This document shows positions 25,015 to 33,126 of a stretch of DNA of 37,167 nt, piece by piece; within the stretch, counting starts at the first letter, position 1, and each line of letters begins with the position of its first letter. The notes beneath the pieces are model-generated. The model saw nothing but the letters and a program-made list of their open reading frames with translations. It searched no databases and was not told the origin of the DNA. Both the position numbers and the translations under genes were made by a program. The stretch is from Sulfuritalea sp. (GTDB lineage: Bacteria; Pseudomonadota; Gammaproteobacteria; Burkholderiales; Rhodocyclaceae), in the NCBI GenBank assembly GCA_030696505.1, contig JAUYSD010000331.1:1-37167 (forward strand). Direction: 5' to 3'.

Positions 25015-28000
25015 AGGCCGCGCTGAGCTTCCTGCCCCGTCTGACGACAACGGTCTTGCGGATGCGCCGTCTGGGTCTTGGGCTCGTCGTCTTGATGACT
25101 GCGTTCGCCACCGTCCTTCCCGCGGCCCAAGCCGCCGATCGCGATGATCGCGGGAGCGTGCGTCAGGAGCGACGCGATGACGACCATCAAGCCGGGCCGG
25201 GGGAGCAGGGCGGACGGGCGTCCGACAAGGACCAGGCGCGGGAGAAGGAGCGGAATGACGATCGGGACCGCGCCAAGGTTCAGGTCAGCCTCACGGCCCC
25301 GGTCACCGGCACCATCGTCACTGCCCCGGCGACGATCACCCTGACGGCCGCGGCACAGTCCTCGCAGAAGAACCATCCGGTCACCCACGTCGAGTTCTAT
25401 CAGGGTGCGACGCTGATCGGTACCGCGACGACTGCACCCTATACGGTGACGTGGAGCGCCATCCCGGCGGGCAGCTACCGCCTCACGGCGAAGGCTTATA
25501 CCGACAAGGCCGACCAGCGCGAGGCCAGAGGTAAAGAGAAGGATAAGGATAAGGCCAAGGACGAGAAGGCCAAGGACGTCGCTGTCTCGGCGCCGGTGGA
25601 TATCCTGGTCAATGCCCCGCCCGTCGTCGTGCTGACCAGCCCAAGTGCCAATCAGGTGGCCAATGCCCCGGGCAGCGTCACTATGACTGCGAATGCCATG
25701 GACAGCGACGGCACCATCGCCCAGGTCGAGTTCTACAACGGCGCCACCTTGATCGGCAGCGCGACGGCCGCACCCTACACCATCACCTGGAGCAACGTCC
25801 CGGCCGGGACCTACAGCCTCACCGCCCGTGCCACCGACAACCACGGCGCCAGCACCACCACCATCGCCCTGCCGGTGATCGTCAATGCCTTGCCAGTGGT
25901 ATCGCTGGGCACGAGCGGCGCGCCCTATGTCGCCCCGGCCAACGCTACGCTGACCGCGACGGCCGCTGATAGCGACGGCACGATCGCCAAGGTCGAGTTC
26001 TACAACGGCACGACCTTGGTCGGCACCGCCACCAGCGCCCCCTATGCCGTCAGCCTGACCGCCCTGGCGGCGGGAACCTACAGCCTCACCGCCAAGGCTA
26101 CGGACAACCAGGGCGGGGCGAGGACCTCGCCCGCCGTGACGCTGACGGTCGCGCCCAACCAGTTGCCGACCATCACCTTGACCAGTCCGGCCCCCAATCA
26201 GATTGTTGTCGCGCCGGCCACGCTCACCGTGACGGCGAATGCCACGGACAGCGACGGCACCATTGCCAAGGTCGCCTTCTATCAAGGCAGCACCCTGATC
26301 GGCACCGCCACGACGGCGCCCTACAGCATCACCTGGAGCAACGTCCCGGCCGGCAGCTACAGCCTCACCGCCGTGGCCACCGACGACAAGGGCGGCATCA
26401 CCACGTCAGCGGCAGTATCGGTGACGGTCAATGCCTTGCCCGTGGTCACGCTGACCAGCCCGAATCCGGACCAGATGGTCAATGCGCCCGGCAGCTTTAC
26501 GCTGACCGCGAACGCCACGGACAGCGACGGCATGATCGCCAAGGTCGAGTTCTATCAAGGCGCCACCCTGATCGGCACCGCCACTACGGCACCCTACACG
26601 GTCACCTGGAACAACGTCCCGGCCGGGACCTACAGCCTCACCGTCCGTGCCACCGACAACCTCGGCGGCAGCACTACCTCGAGTCCGGTCTCGGTGATCG
26701 TCAATGCGCTGCCGACCGTCAGCCTCACCAGCCCGACGGCCAATGCCATCATTGCCGCCCCGGCCTCGGTCACCGTGACGGCGAATGCGTCAGACACCGA
26801 TGGCAGCATTGCCAAGGTCGACTTCTACCAGGGCGCCACCCTGATCGGCACCGCCACGACCGCCCCCTACAGCATCACCTGGAGCAACGTGCCCTCGGGC
26901 AGTTACAGCCTCACTGCCACCGCCACAGACAACCTGGGCGGGCAGGAGAGCTCGACACCGGTACCGATCACGGTGGATGCACCGCCCACGGTGGCGCTGA
27001 CCAGTCCCAGTGCCGGATCGGTCGGCATCGCCCCGGCGAACTTCACCCTGACGGCGAATGCCGCCGACAGCGACGGCACGATTGCCAAGGTCGAGTTCTA
27101 CAGCGGAACAACCCCGATCGGCACCACCACCACGGCACCCTATACGCTGAGCTGGAACGCCGTCAGTCCCGGCAACTACAGCCTCACCGCCATAGCCACG
27201 GACAACCTTGGCCTTCAGACCACCTCAGTGCCGATCACCATCAGCGTGATCGCCAACAGCCCACCGACGATCAGCCTGACCAGTCCGACCCAGAACCAGA
27301 GTTTCAAGGCGCCGGCCAGCATCACGCTGACGGCGAACGCCAGCGACCCGGACAACAATCTGGCGAAGGTGGAGTTCGTGCAGAACGGGACCCTGATCGC
27401 GACGGTGCTGAGCCCTCCCTACACCGCCACCTGGAGCAACGTCGCGCAGGGCAGCTATCAGATCACGGCGGTCGCGACCGATGCGGTCGGGGCGCAGACG
27501 ATGAGCGACCCGGTCACGATCACGGTGACCCCGGCCCAGGCCAGCCTCTACTTCATTCATCCCGATCATCTGGGGACGCCGCGGCTGGTGACGGATGAAA
27601 CGAACACCATCGTCTGGCGCCACCTGCCGACCACGGAGCCCTTCGGCAACACGCCGCCCGAGGAAGATCCCCAAGCCGCCGGCAGGCGCTTCGAGATGCC
27701 GCTGGCGTTTCCGGGGCAGTACCGGGACCGGGAGTCCAACCTCAATTACAACTTCTTCCGGGACTATGATCCGGGCAGAGGTCGGTATGTGCAGAGCGAT
27801 CCGATCGGACTGGCGGGCGGCATCAATACCTACAGCTATGTCAATGGGAATCCGATTAGCCGCATCGATCCGCTCGGGCTAGATTCATATCTCGTCAACA
27901 GAAGCCTCCAAGCCGTGCAGGTTTTCGGATTCGACGTGTCTGCTTCATCGCGACTGAACCCACTGACGCATACCCTTGTGGCGATCACTAATCCTGACGG

Positions 28001-28319
28001 ATCAGTAGCCACGACATACAGTTGGGGCAACGAAGCCAATATGCGGGGATGGAATGTAAATCAGCCGCTTGATCTGTCAGCAGCGGCTGAGGCTATTCAG
28101 AAAGGAAGAGCAGAAAGAGTTGGTGGAACCGACCTAGACCCATTTGTCGCTCAGGCATTTGGCCTAGTCAACAGCGAGCCACAACATTCCAATGGGGTTG
28201 TTACCTTTAATTGCAAGCTCGAAGCTGATCACCTTTTGTACAAGGCGAAACAGCTCTATCGTCAGTCAACGAGATCAGGACCAATTGTCGATGGCTTCCC
28301 AATTCGGCCAAAGTACTAA
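25011..28319 (+). CDS. Ig-like repeat protein with RHS core and toxin tip (split RHS, part B)
   Basis: The 1102-aa protein has a signal peptide (~1-41, ending PAAQA), a highly charged stretch (43-88), and eight Ig-like beta repeats (~89-844). The RHS core follows (845-957): IHPDHLGTPRLVTD, LAFPGQYRDRES, FFRDYDPGRGRYVQSDPIGL and DPLGL. The ~145-residue variable tip has lower GC. It has H987 in THTLVAI and N1067-C1068 in FNCKLEADHLL, the His-before-Cys order of permuted papain-like (NlpC/P60) toxins. A hydrolase role is inference. GGGAG lies seven bases before the ATG, which overlaps the stop of part A. Confidence 0.85.
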   Translation: MKAALSFLPRLTTTVLRMRRLGLGLVVLMTAFATVLPAAQAADRDDRGSVRQERRDDDHQAGPGEQGGRASDKDQAREKERNDDRDRAKVQVSLTAPVTGTIVTAPATITLTAAAQSSQKNHPVTHVEFYQGATLIGTATTAPYTVTWSAIPAGSYRLTAKAYTDKADQREARGKEKDKDKAKDEKAKDVAVSAPVDILVNAPPVVVLTSPSANQVANAPGSVTMTANAMDSDGTIAQVEFYNGATLIGSATAAPYTITWSNVPAGTYSLTARATDNHGASTTTIALPVIVNALPVVSLGTSGAPYVAPANATLTATAADSDGTIAKVEFYNGTTLVGTATSAPYAVSLTALAAGTYSLTAKATDNQGGARTSPAVTLTVAPNQLPTITLTSPAPNQIVVAPATLTVTANATDSDGTIAKVAFYQGSTLIGTATTAPYSITWSNVPAGSYSLTAVATDDKGGITTSAAVSVTVNALPVVTLTSPNPDQMVNAPGSFTLTANATDSDGMIAKVEFYQGATLIGTATTAPYTVTWNNVPAGTYSLTVRATDNLGGSTTSSPVSVIVNALPTVSLTSPTANAIIAAPASVTVTANASDTDGSIAKVDFYQGATLIGTATTAPYSITWSNVPSGSYSLTATATDNLGGQESSTPVPITVDAPPTVALTSPSAGSVGIAPANFTLTANAADSDGTIAKVEFYSGTTPIGTTTTAPYTLSWNAVSPGNYSLTAIATDNLGLQTTSVPITISVIANSPPTISLTSPTQNQSFKAPASITLTANASDPDNNLAKVEFVQNGTLIATVLSPPYTATWSNVAQGSYQITAVATDAVGAQTMSDPVTITVTPAQASLYFIHPDHLGTPRLVTDETNTIVWRHLPTTEPFGNTPPEEDPQAAGRRFEMPLAFPGQYRDRESNLNYNFFRDYDPGRGRYVQSDPIGLAGGINTYSYVNGNPISRIDPLGLDSYLVNRSLQAVQVFGFDVSASSRLNPLTHTLVAITNPDGSVATTYSWGNEANMRGWNVNQPLDLSAAAEAIQKGRAERVGGTDLDPFVAQAFGLVNSEPQHSNGVVTFNCKLEADHLLYKAKQLYRQSTRSGPIVDGFPIRPKY
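25275..27542 (+). repeat. Tandem array of eight Ig-like domain repeats
   Basis: The coding repeat period is ~273 bases (91 residues). Units begin near 25275, 25618, 25890, 26163, 26437, 26710, 26983 and 27262. Each unit has LTSP near the start, then DSDGTIAKVEFY, GTATTAPY, TWSNVPAGTYSLTA, ATDN and a closing VTVNALP. Unit 1 is longer and carries a Lys/Asp/Glu-rich insert (KEKDKDKAKDEKAKD). High identity between units suggests recent duplication or gene conversion. Confidence 0.85.
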
Positions 28320-28596
28320 GCTCCTCGTACTTGCAACCAGTACCTTAGCCATATTGCTGGCAGCATATTTGTGGCTATTGCCGACATTTCCTGCTTACAG
28401 CGCTTGGAGCTACGTCTTGGCGTGGGTCTCAATGTTGGTATGCTTCATTGGCTCAACTGCTATCTCCTTGAGGGCAATGGATGCCAGCCGACCCGGATGG
28501 TCAAACGCGCTCCGCGGACTGTCAGTTGGATTGGTGGTCACGGCGGCGGTGCTTATGATTTACTTTGTGGTTGCCGTCAAGATACGTGGTTCTTGA
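28291..28596 (+). CDS. Small three-helix membrane protein, probable immunity to RHS tip
   Basis: The 101-aa protein has three predicted membrane segments (~11-30, ~38-60, ~73-97). ATG 28291 overlaps the end of the RHS tip gene by 29 bases, and base composition is lower GC like the tip. Genes placed directly after RHS tips usually encode immunity proteins. A membrane immunity protein would suit a toxin acting in or through the envelope. No family recognised. An upstream start at 28192 would overlap the tip by more and is less likely. Confidence 0.65.
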   Translation: MASQFGQSTKLLVLATSTLAILLAAYLWLLPTFPAYSAWSYVLAWVSMLVCFIGSTAISLRAMDASRPGWSNALRGLSVGLVVTAAVLMIYFVVAVKIRGS

Positions 28597-28793
28597 GCAC
28601 ATGTAAGTGACAAGGCCAGGCGGGAATTGAATTTGCATAACTGTTGAAAGTCGGCGCTGATGAAGCCCCTGCGCAGCAGGGCGGTCGAGCAGAAGACGCT
28701 CTCCTCGCCGCTGCGGATGGCGACACGGCGATAGTCTGTAGTAGAAGTAAAAAACCTTCCCCACCCGCTGCGGCGGGTAGCTGCTGAATCGAG
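28597..28793. other. Left junction region of mobile element, possible gene remnant
   Basis: There is no intact gene. On the minus strand one frame encodes a protein-like stretch (TTDYRRVAIRSGEESVF, then STALLRRGFISADFQQLC) without a start or clear end, perhaps a remnant. GC content rises from the RHS tip into the element here, so one element boundary probably lies in this stretch. I found no direct repeat that matches the right side. Confidence 0.35.
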
Positions 28794-28815
28794 AAGGGCC
28801 GCGCTTGCGGCCCTT
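28794..28815 (-). terminator. Hairpin after PIN toxin gene
   Basis: A perfect 9-bp stem (AAGGGCCGC / GCGGCCCTT) with a GCTT loop lies 4 bases past the PIN gene stop on the minus strand. No T-run follows on either strand, so termination is likely but not typical. Confidence 0.5.
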
Positions 28816-28818
28816 CGT

Positions 28819-29241
28819 CTATCCGCCGACGAGTGGCACCGCCTGAGCCGGCGTGACGATGGCGATGCCCTGATACTGCCCACCCAGCTTGAGCAGATGC
28901 TTGTCGCCGGAAACGATGAGATCGGCTTGGGCCGTCAGGGCGCAGGCCAGCACATGATCGTCGTCCGCATCATCGGCGACGACGCGCGGCACGTCGGTGG
29001 GCGTCGCCATGGTAGCCAGCCGCCGAATCTCGCCGACGATCCCGAGCGGCGTCAAACCCGCTGTCGCCAGTCGCTTGGCGAACTTCTCGCGTGACACCAC
29101 ATCGAGCAACTCCGCCATCAGCACCGGACTGCTGCACAACTCAAAAACCTGCGCCCGCGCATCGTCGAGTAGGCGGCGGGGCGGGCCATGGGGCGAGAGC
29201 AGCGCTGAGACCAGGGTATTGGTATCGAGTACGACCCGCAC
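28819..29241 (-). CDS. PIN-domain ribonuclease toxin (VapC-like)
   Basis: The 140-aa protein belongs to the 'putative toxin component, PIN family'. It has MRVVLDTNTLVSALLS with the first acidic residue D6, E44 in LMAELLDVV, VADDADDDHVLACAL with the second acidic cluster, and DLIVSGDKHLL with the last. These residues hold the metal for RNA cleavage. The start is GTG 29241, two bases after the upstream antitoxin stop, so the pair is coupled. On a mobile element it may act as an addiction or defence module (inference). Confidence 0.85.
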   Translation of the reverse strand: MRVVLDTNTLVSALLSPHGPPRRLLDDARAQVFELCSSPVLMAELLDVVSREKFAKRLATAGLTPLGIVGEIRRLATMATPTDVPRVVADDADDDHVLACALTAQADLIVSGDKHLLKLGGQYQGIAIVTPAQAVPLVGG

Positions 29242-29243
29242 GA

Positions 29244-29483
29244 CTACGCGCGCCGTACGGCGCGTTCCTGGCGCGCGGTCTGGATCTCTGCCGCGATCTC
29301 CTCATCGGAGAGCGGCGGTAGATTCAAGGCATCGAGCTTGGCCAGCGATGCCCCGAGGCGCTCGCCGGCCTCGGCGCGCGCCTCGCGCGCCGCCAGGAAT
29401 TCCACAAAATCCGCCACCTCCGCCAGGCGTTGCGGCGGCAGCTTCTGGAGCTTCTGAATCAAATTCGGTTCGATTGCGGCCAT
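29244..29483 (-). CDS. Antitoxin partner of PIN toxin
   Basis: The 79-aa helical protein (MAAIEPNLIQKLQKLPPQRLAEVADFVEFLAARE) resembles DUF2281/VapB-type antitoxins in its N-terminal 'L-Q-KLPPxxLxEVxDFVEFL' stretch. The acidic C-terminus (LPPLSDEEIAAEIQTARQER) is of the kind that wraps the toxin. ATG 29483 is chosen because AGGAG lies seven bases upstream. An in-frame TTG at 29498 is less likely. It lies eleven bases after the XRE gene and two before the toxin. Confidence 0.8.
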   Translation of the reverse strand: MAAIEPNLIQKLQKLPPQRLAEVADFVEFLAAREARAEAGERLGASLAKLDALNLPPLSDEEIAAEIQTARQERAVRRA

Positions 29484-29494
29484 CTTCCTGCTCC

Positions 29495-29875
29495 TCAAAC
29501 GGATTGACGTGCTTGCTGGGCCAGCACGGTATCGATCATCTGCGCCACAAAACGCTGCTGCGTCTTGGGTAGCTGGGCGATAGCCTCGATCTGCTGCTGC
29601 CAGCGCGGCACCGGGCCGCGCTTGCGTGGCATGGTGGTCGTTGGCTCGGTTTCGCCGAACAGTTCCTCCAGGGAAACGGACAAGGTATGGGCGACGACCG
29701 GCAGCGCCGAAACGGGAATGCGCCGACGGCCGACCTCGTAGGCTTGAAAGGTTTGCTGCGACACGTTGAGAGCCTCGGCCAATTGGACTTGCGTAACGTT
29801 GCGGCTCTTGCGCAGTTGCGCGATGCGCGTGCCGAGTTCGACAAAGAACTCGCGTTCCTGATTGCTGATGGTCAT
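29495..29875 (-). CDS. XRE-family helix-turn-helix regulator
   Basis: The 126-aa protein has an HTH_3 domain at ~14-70 (LGTRIAQLRKSRNVTQVQLAEALNVSQQTFQAYEVGRRRIP). A C-terminal part follows with LPKTQQRFVAQMIDTVLAQQ. It resembles phage-type repressors that act at the divergent promoter of the element. ATG 29875 is used, and ATG 29911 is an in-frame alternative. It leads the XRE-antitoxin-PIN operon and faces the primase gene, so it probably controls both directions through the repeats at 29948-29976. Confidence 0.85.
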   Translation of the reverse strand: MTISNQEREFFVELGTRIAQLRKSRNVTQVQLAEALNVSQQTFQAYEVGRRRIPVSALPVVAHTLSVSLEELFGETEPTTTMPRKRGPVPRWQQQIEAIAQLPKTQQRFVAQMIDTVLAQQARQSV

Positions 29876-29940
29876 GGTGTTTGCCGTCGAGTGATGCGAA
29901 AGGACAGCCATAACCTTAACCCCCGTTTTACGCGATGCGA

Positions 29941-29976
29941 TTTGGAGTACTACGAAACGGAGTATACTACGAAACG
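29941..29976 (+). promoter_or_regulatory. Divergent promoter with paired operator-like repeats
   Basis: TACTACGAAACG occurs twice (29948-29959 and 29965-29976), 17 bases apart. The repeats bracket TATACT (29963-29968), a good -10 with TTTGGA sixteen bases upstream (29941-29946), pointing toward the primase. A regulator bound to the repeats would cover this promoter. The XRE protein is the obvious candidate (inference). Confidence 0.55.
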
Positions 29977-30026
29977 AGATATTTTTATCCAAACCCCCTT
30001 GACAGCTTTTTAGCGGAGACCCGGAC

Positions 30027-33000
30027 ATGGCACGCATCCCCGAAGCAGAAATCGAGCGGCTAAAGAATGAAGTCAGCGTCGAGAGGCTGGTCGAGGCTTC
30101 CGGGATCGAACTCAAGAAGGCCGGCAAGGATTTGCTGGGCCGCTGCCCGTTCCACGAAGACGATACCGCCAGCCTGGTGGTGACGCCCGCGAAGAACTTG
30201 TGGCATTGCTTTGGCTGCGGCATCGGCGGCGGGCCGATTGACTGGATCATCAAGAAGAACGGTGTTTCCTTCCGTCATGCCGTCGAACTCCTGAGGGATG
30301 GCGTGAGCGAGATGTCTTCTTTAGCTGCCGGGTCCGAGCCGATCAAGCGCAGCACTGTGCGCGCCTTGCCGCCGCCGGTGGCTCTCGATGCCGACGACCA
30401 GGCTTTGCTGGGCCAGGCCATCGACTACTACCATGAGACCTTGAAGCAAAGCCCGGAAGCCCTGGCCTACCTCGCTTCGCGCGGCATCGCTGGCAGCGTG
30501 GCGCAGGACGCCATCGACACCTTCAAGCTGGGCTTCGCCAATCGCACCCTGGGCCTGCGCCTCCCGGAAAAGAACCGCCTCGCCGGCGCCGAGATCAGAA
30601 CCCGCCTGCAGAAGATCGGCATCTACCGCGACTCCGGCCACGAGCATTTCAACGGCAGTCTGATCGTGCCGATCCTGAGCGCAGGTGGGCCAATGAGCGG
30701 CCATGTCGTCGAGGTCTACGGCCGCAAGCTGCGCGACGACCTCCGGGCCGGCACGCCCAAGCATCTGTACCTGCCCAGCCAGGAAGGGCGGGGCCGGGGC
30801 GTGTTTAACGTGCAGGCGCTGGCCGCCAGCCGCGAAATCATTCTCTGCGAAGCCCTCATCGACGCGCTGACCTTCTGGTGCGCCGGCTATCGCAACGTCA
30901 CCAGCGCTTACGGCATCGAAGGTTTTACGGACGAGATGGCGGACGCCTTCCAGCGCCACGGCATCGAGCGCGTGCTGATCGCCTTTGACCGCGACGAGGC
31001 CGGCGAGCGCGGCGCCGCCAAAGTCGCCGAACGCCTGATGGCCTGTGGCATCGAGTGTTTCCGCATCCAGTTCCCGAAGGGCATGGACGCCAACGAGTAT
31101 GCGCAGAAGGTCACGCCGGCCGCGAAGTCGCTGGGGATCGTGATTCGCAAGGCGGTGTGGCTGGGCAAAGGCGCCGCGCCCACGCGGCCGGAGGCGGTGG
31201 CCGTGGTGGTCGAGGCCACGAAAACGCCCGCCCCATCGGCCTTGGCGGCTGATTCTTCCTTAGCCGCTGCTCCTGCTGCTGAATCTCACGAACCGCTGCC
31301 CGCCGCCGCCGTACCGCCAGCGCCGACTCTTGACGCCCCGGCCCAGGTGAGCGAGCGCGAAATCGTCCTGAGCTTCGGCGACGGCAAGGACGCCCGTCGC
31401 TACCGCGTGCGCGGCCTTGGCAAGAACCTGGCCGTCGACGTGCTCAAGGTCAATCTGATGGTCGCCCAGGGCGAAGCCTTCCACGTCGACACCCTGGACC
31501 TCTACGCCGCCAAACCGCGTGCCGCCTACATCGCCCAGGCCGCGCAGGAGACGGGTATTGCCGAGGCCATCCTCAAGGCCGATCTCGGCCGCGTGCTGCT
31601 GGCCCTCGAAGGCTTGCAGGACGAGAGCATCCGCGCCACCTTGCAACCCGAGCCGCAGCCAGCCATGGCGGACACCGAACGCGACGCCGCGCTGGCGCTG
31701 CTGCGCGCGCCCGACCTGCCGGCGCGCATCCTGGCCGACTTCGCCGCCTGCGGCCTGGTCGGCGAGGAAACCAACAAGCTGGTGGGCTACCTCGCGGCAG
31801 TAAGCCGCAAGCTCGACCGGCCGCTCGGCGTGGTGATCCAGAGCAGCAGCGCTGCCGGCAAGAGCAGCCTCATGGATGCCGTGCTCGCCTTCGTCCCCGA
31901 CGAAGACAAGGTCAAGTACAGCGCCATGACCGGGCAGAGCCTGTTCTACATGGGCGAGACCAACCTCAAGCACAAGGCCCTGGCCATCGTCGAGGAAGAG
32001 GGCGCCAGCCGCGCCAGCTATGCCTTGAAGCTGTTGCAGTCCGAAGGTGAATTGACGATTGCATCGACCGGTAAAGACCCGGTCAGCGGCAACCTCATCA
32101 CCCAGCAATACCGCGTCGAAGGCCCGGTGGCGCTGCTCATCACTACCACGGCGCGCGACCTCGACGAAGAACTGATGAACCGCTGTCTGGTCCTGGCCGT
32201 CGACGAAGGCCGCGAGCAGACCCGCGCCATTCACCAGTTGCAGCGCGACCGGAGGACGCTGGCCGGCCTCATCGCCCGCCGCGAGAAGGATGCCCTCATC
32301 ACGTTGCACCAGAACGCCCAGCGACTGCTGCGGCCGCTTGACGTGCTCAATCCTTACGCGCAGTTCTTGACCTTCCCCGACCAGACCACGCGCCTGCGCC
32401 GCGATCATGAGAAGTACCTCACGCTGATCGACACCATCGCCTTCCTGCATCAGCACCAGCGGGAAGTGAAGCGCGCGCAACGCGCAGGTGACAGCAATGA
32501 GCAGGCCATCGAGTACATCGAAGTCACGCTGGCCGACATCGCGCTGGCCAACCGCATCGCGCATGACGTGCTCGGCCGCAGCCTCGACGAACTGCCGCCG
32601 CAGACGCGGCGCCTGTTGAAGTTGATCGACGGCCACGTCGGCGCCGAGAGCCAGCGCCAGGGCGTCAAGCGCGCCGATGTCCGCTTCAGCCGCCGCGCCT
32701 TGCGCGAGGCGATCCAGTTGGGCGACTCGCAACTGAAGCTGCACCTGGCGCGCCTGGTTGAGTTGGAATATCTCATCACCCATCGCACCAAGACGGGCGG
32801 CTTCGACTTCGAGCTGGTCTATGACTTGGGCGATGCCGATGGCGTACTGCGCTTCCCCGGCCTGGCCGACATCGAGGCGCTGACCCATGCCTACGATGCC
32901 CGGTGGACGGAACAAAACACCACCCGGCCGGCCCCTGGCCGGGGTGTGGACGGGGGCCAGCCGGGGGCTGGCCGGGCTACCGAATCGCCCGCAGATGCCC

Positions 33001-33125
33001 AGTCCGTGCAGCCTTCCGGCGATTCCACCAACCCGAGCAGCAAAACCCACGTCCACAAAGGCAACGGCCGCAGCCGGTCCTACCCGCAACCCGCCGCCGC
33101 TTCCTTAGCCGCTGCCGCCGCCTGA
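30027..33125 (+). CDS. CHC2 zinc-finger/Toprim primase fused to P-loop ATPase
   Basis: The 1032-aa protein has a CHC2 zinc ribbon (C40, H43, C61, C64) and a DnaG-like Toprim part (CEALIDAL near 273, AFDRDEAGERGA near 320). An Ala/Pro-rich linker follows (~385-440). A P-loop ATPase/helicase-like domain has Walker A SSSAAGKSS near 605 and an Asp/Glu Walker-B-like stretch AIVEEEG. The low-complexity tail is Gly/Pro/Ser/Ala-rich. It probably primes and unwinds DNA for replication of the element. ATG 30027 opens the plus-strand operon. The stop is one base before the integrase ATG. Confidence 0.88.
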   Translation: MARIPEAEIERLKNEVSVERLVEASGIELKKAGKDLLGRCPFHEDDTASLVVTPAKNLWHCFGCGIGGGPIDWIIKKNGVSFRHAVELLRDGVSEMSSLAAGSEPIKRSTVRALPPPVALDADDQALLGQAIDYYHETLKQSPEALAYLASRGIAGSVAQDAIDTFKLGFANRTLGLRLPEKNRLAGAEIRTRLQKIGIYRDSGHEHFNGSLIVPILSAGGPMSGHVVEVYGRKLRDDLRAGTPKHLYLPSQEGRGRGVFNVQALAASREIILCEALIDALTFWCAGYRNVTSAYGIEGFTDEMADAFQRHGIERVLIAFDRDEAGERGAAKVAERLMACGIECFRIQFPKGMDANEYAQKVTPAAKSLGIVIRKAVWLGKGAAPTRPEAVAVVVEATKTPAPSALAADSSLAAAPAAESHEPLPAAAVPPAPTLDAPAQVSEREIVLSFGDGKDARRYRVRGLGKNLAVDVLKVNLMVAQGEAFHVDTLDLYAAKPRAAYIAQAAQETGIAEAILKADLGRVLLALEGLQDESIRATLQPEPQPAMADTERDAALALLRAPDLPARILADFAACGLVGEETNKLVGYLAAVSRKLDRPLGVVIQSSSAAGKSSLMDAVLAFVPDEDKVKYSAMTGQSLFYMGETNLKHKALAIVEEEGASRASYALKLLQSEGELTIASTGKDPVSGNLITQQYRVEGPVALLITTTARDLDEELMNRCLVLAVDEGREQTRAIHQLQRDRRTLAGLIARREKDALITLHQNAQRLLRPLDVLNPYAQFLTFPDQTTRLRRDHEKYLTLIDTIAFLHQHQREVKRAQRAGDSNEQAIEYIEVTLADIALANRIAHDVLGRSLDELPPQTRRLLKLIDGHVGAESQRQGVKRADVRFSRRALREAIQLGDSQLKLHLARLVELEYLITHRTKTGGFDFELVYDLGDADGVLRFPGLADIEALTHAYDARWTEQNTTRPAPGRGVDGGQPGAGRATESPADAQSVQPSGDSTNPSSKTHVHKGNGRSRSYPQPAAASLAAAAA

Positions 33126-33126
33126 C

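Noticed and set aside
21757-25050. Very long minus-strand open frame (over 1000 codons) opposite the RHS shell
   Set aside because: The product is Val/Gly/Ala-rich and mirrors the YD repeats. There is no ribosome site, and the plus strand encodes an unmistakable RHS protein. It is an antisense shadow caused by high GC.
25275-27542. Repeat array resembling a CRISPR or satellite at first sight
   Set aside because: The period is 273 bases, in frame, and encodes Ig-like domains. There is no repeat-spacer structure.
28560-28883. Minus-strand 107-codon frame overlapping the PIN gene end
   Set aside because: The first third is a shadow of the PIN gene and there is no proper start. At most the inner stretch is a gene remnant, noted as such.
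29495-30253. Extension of the XRE protein to 252 residues
   Set aside because: It would cover the divergent promoter and its repeats and run antisense into the primase gene. HTH domains of this type begin near the chosen ATG.
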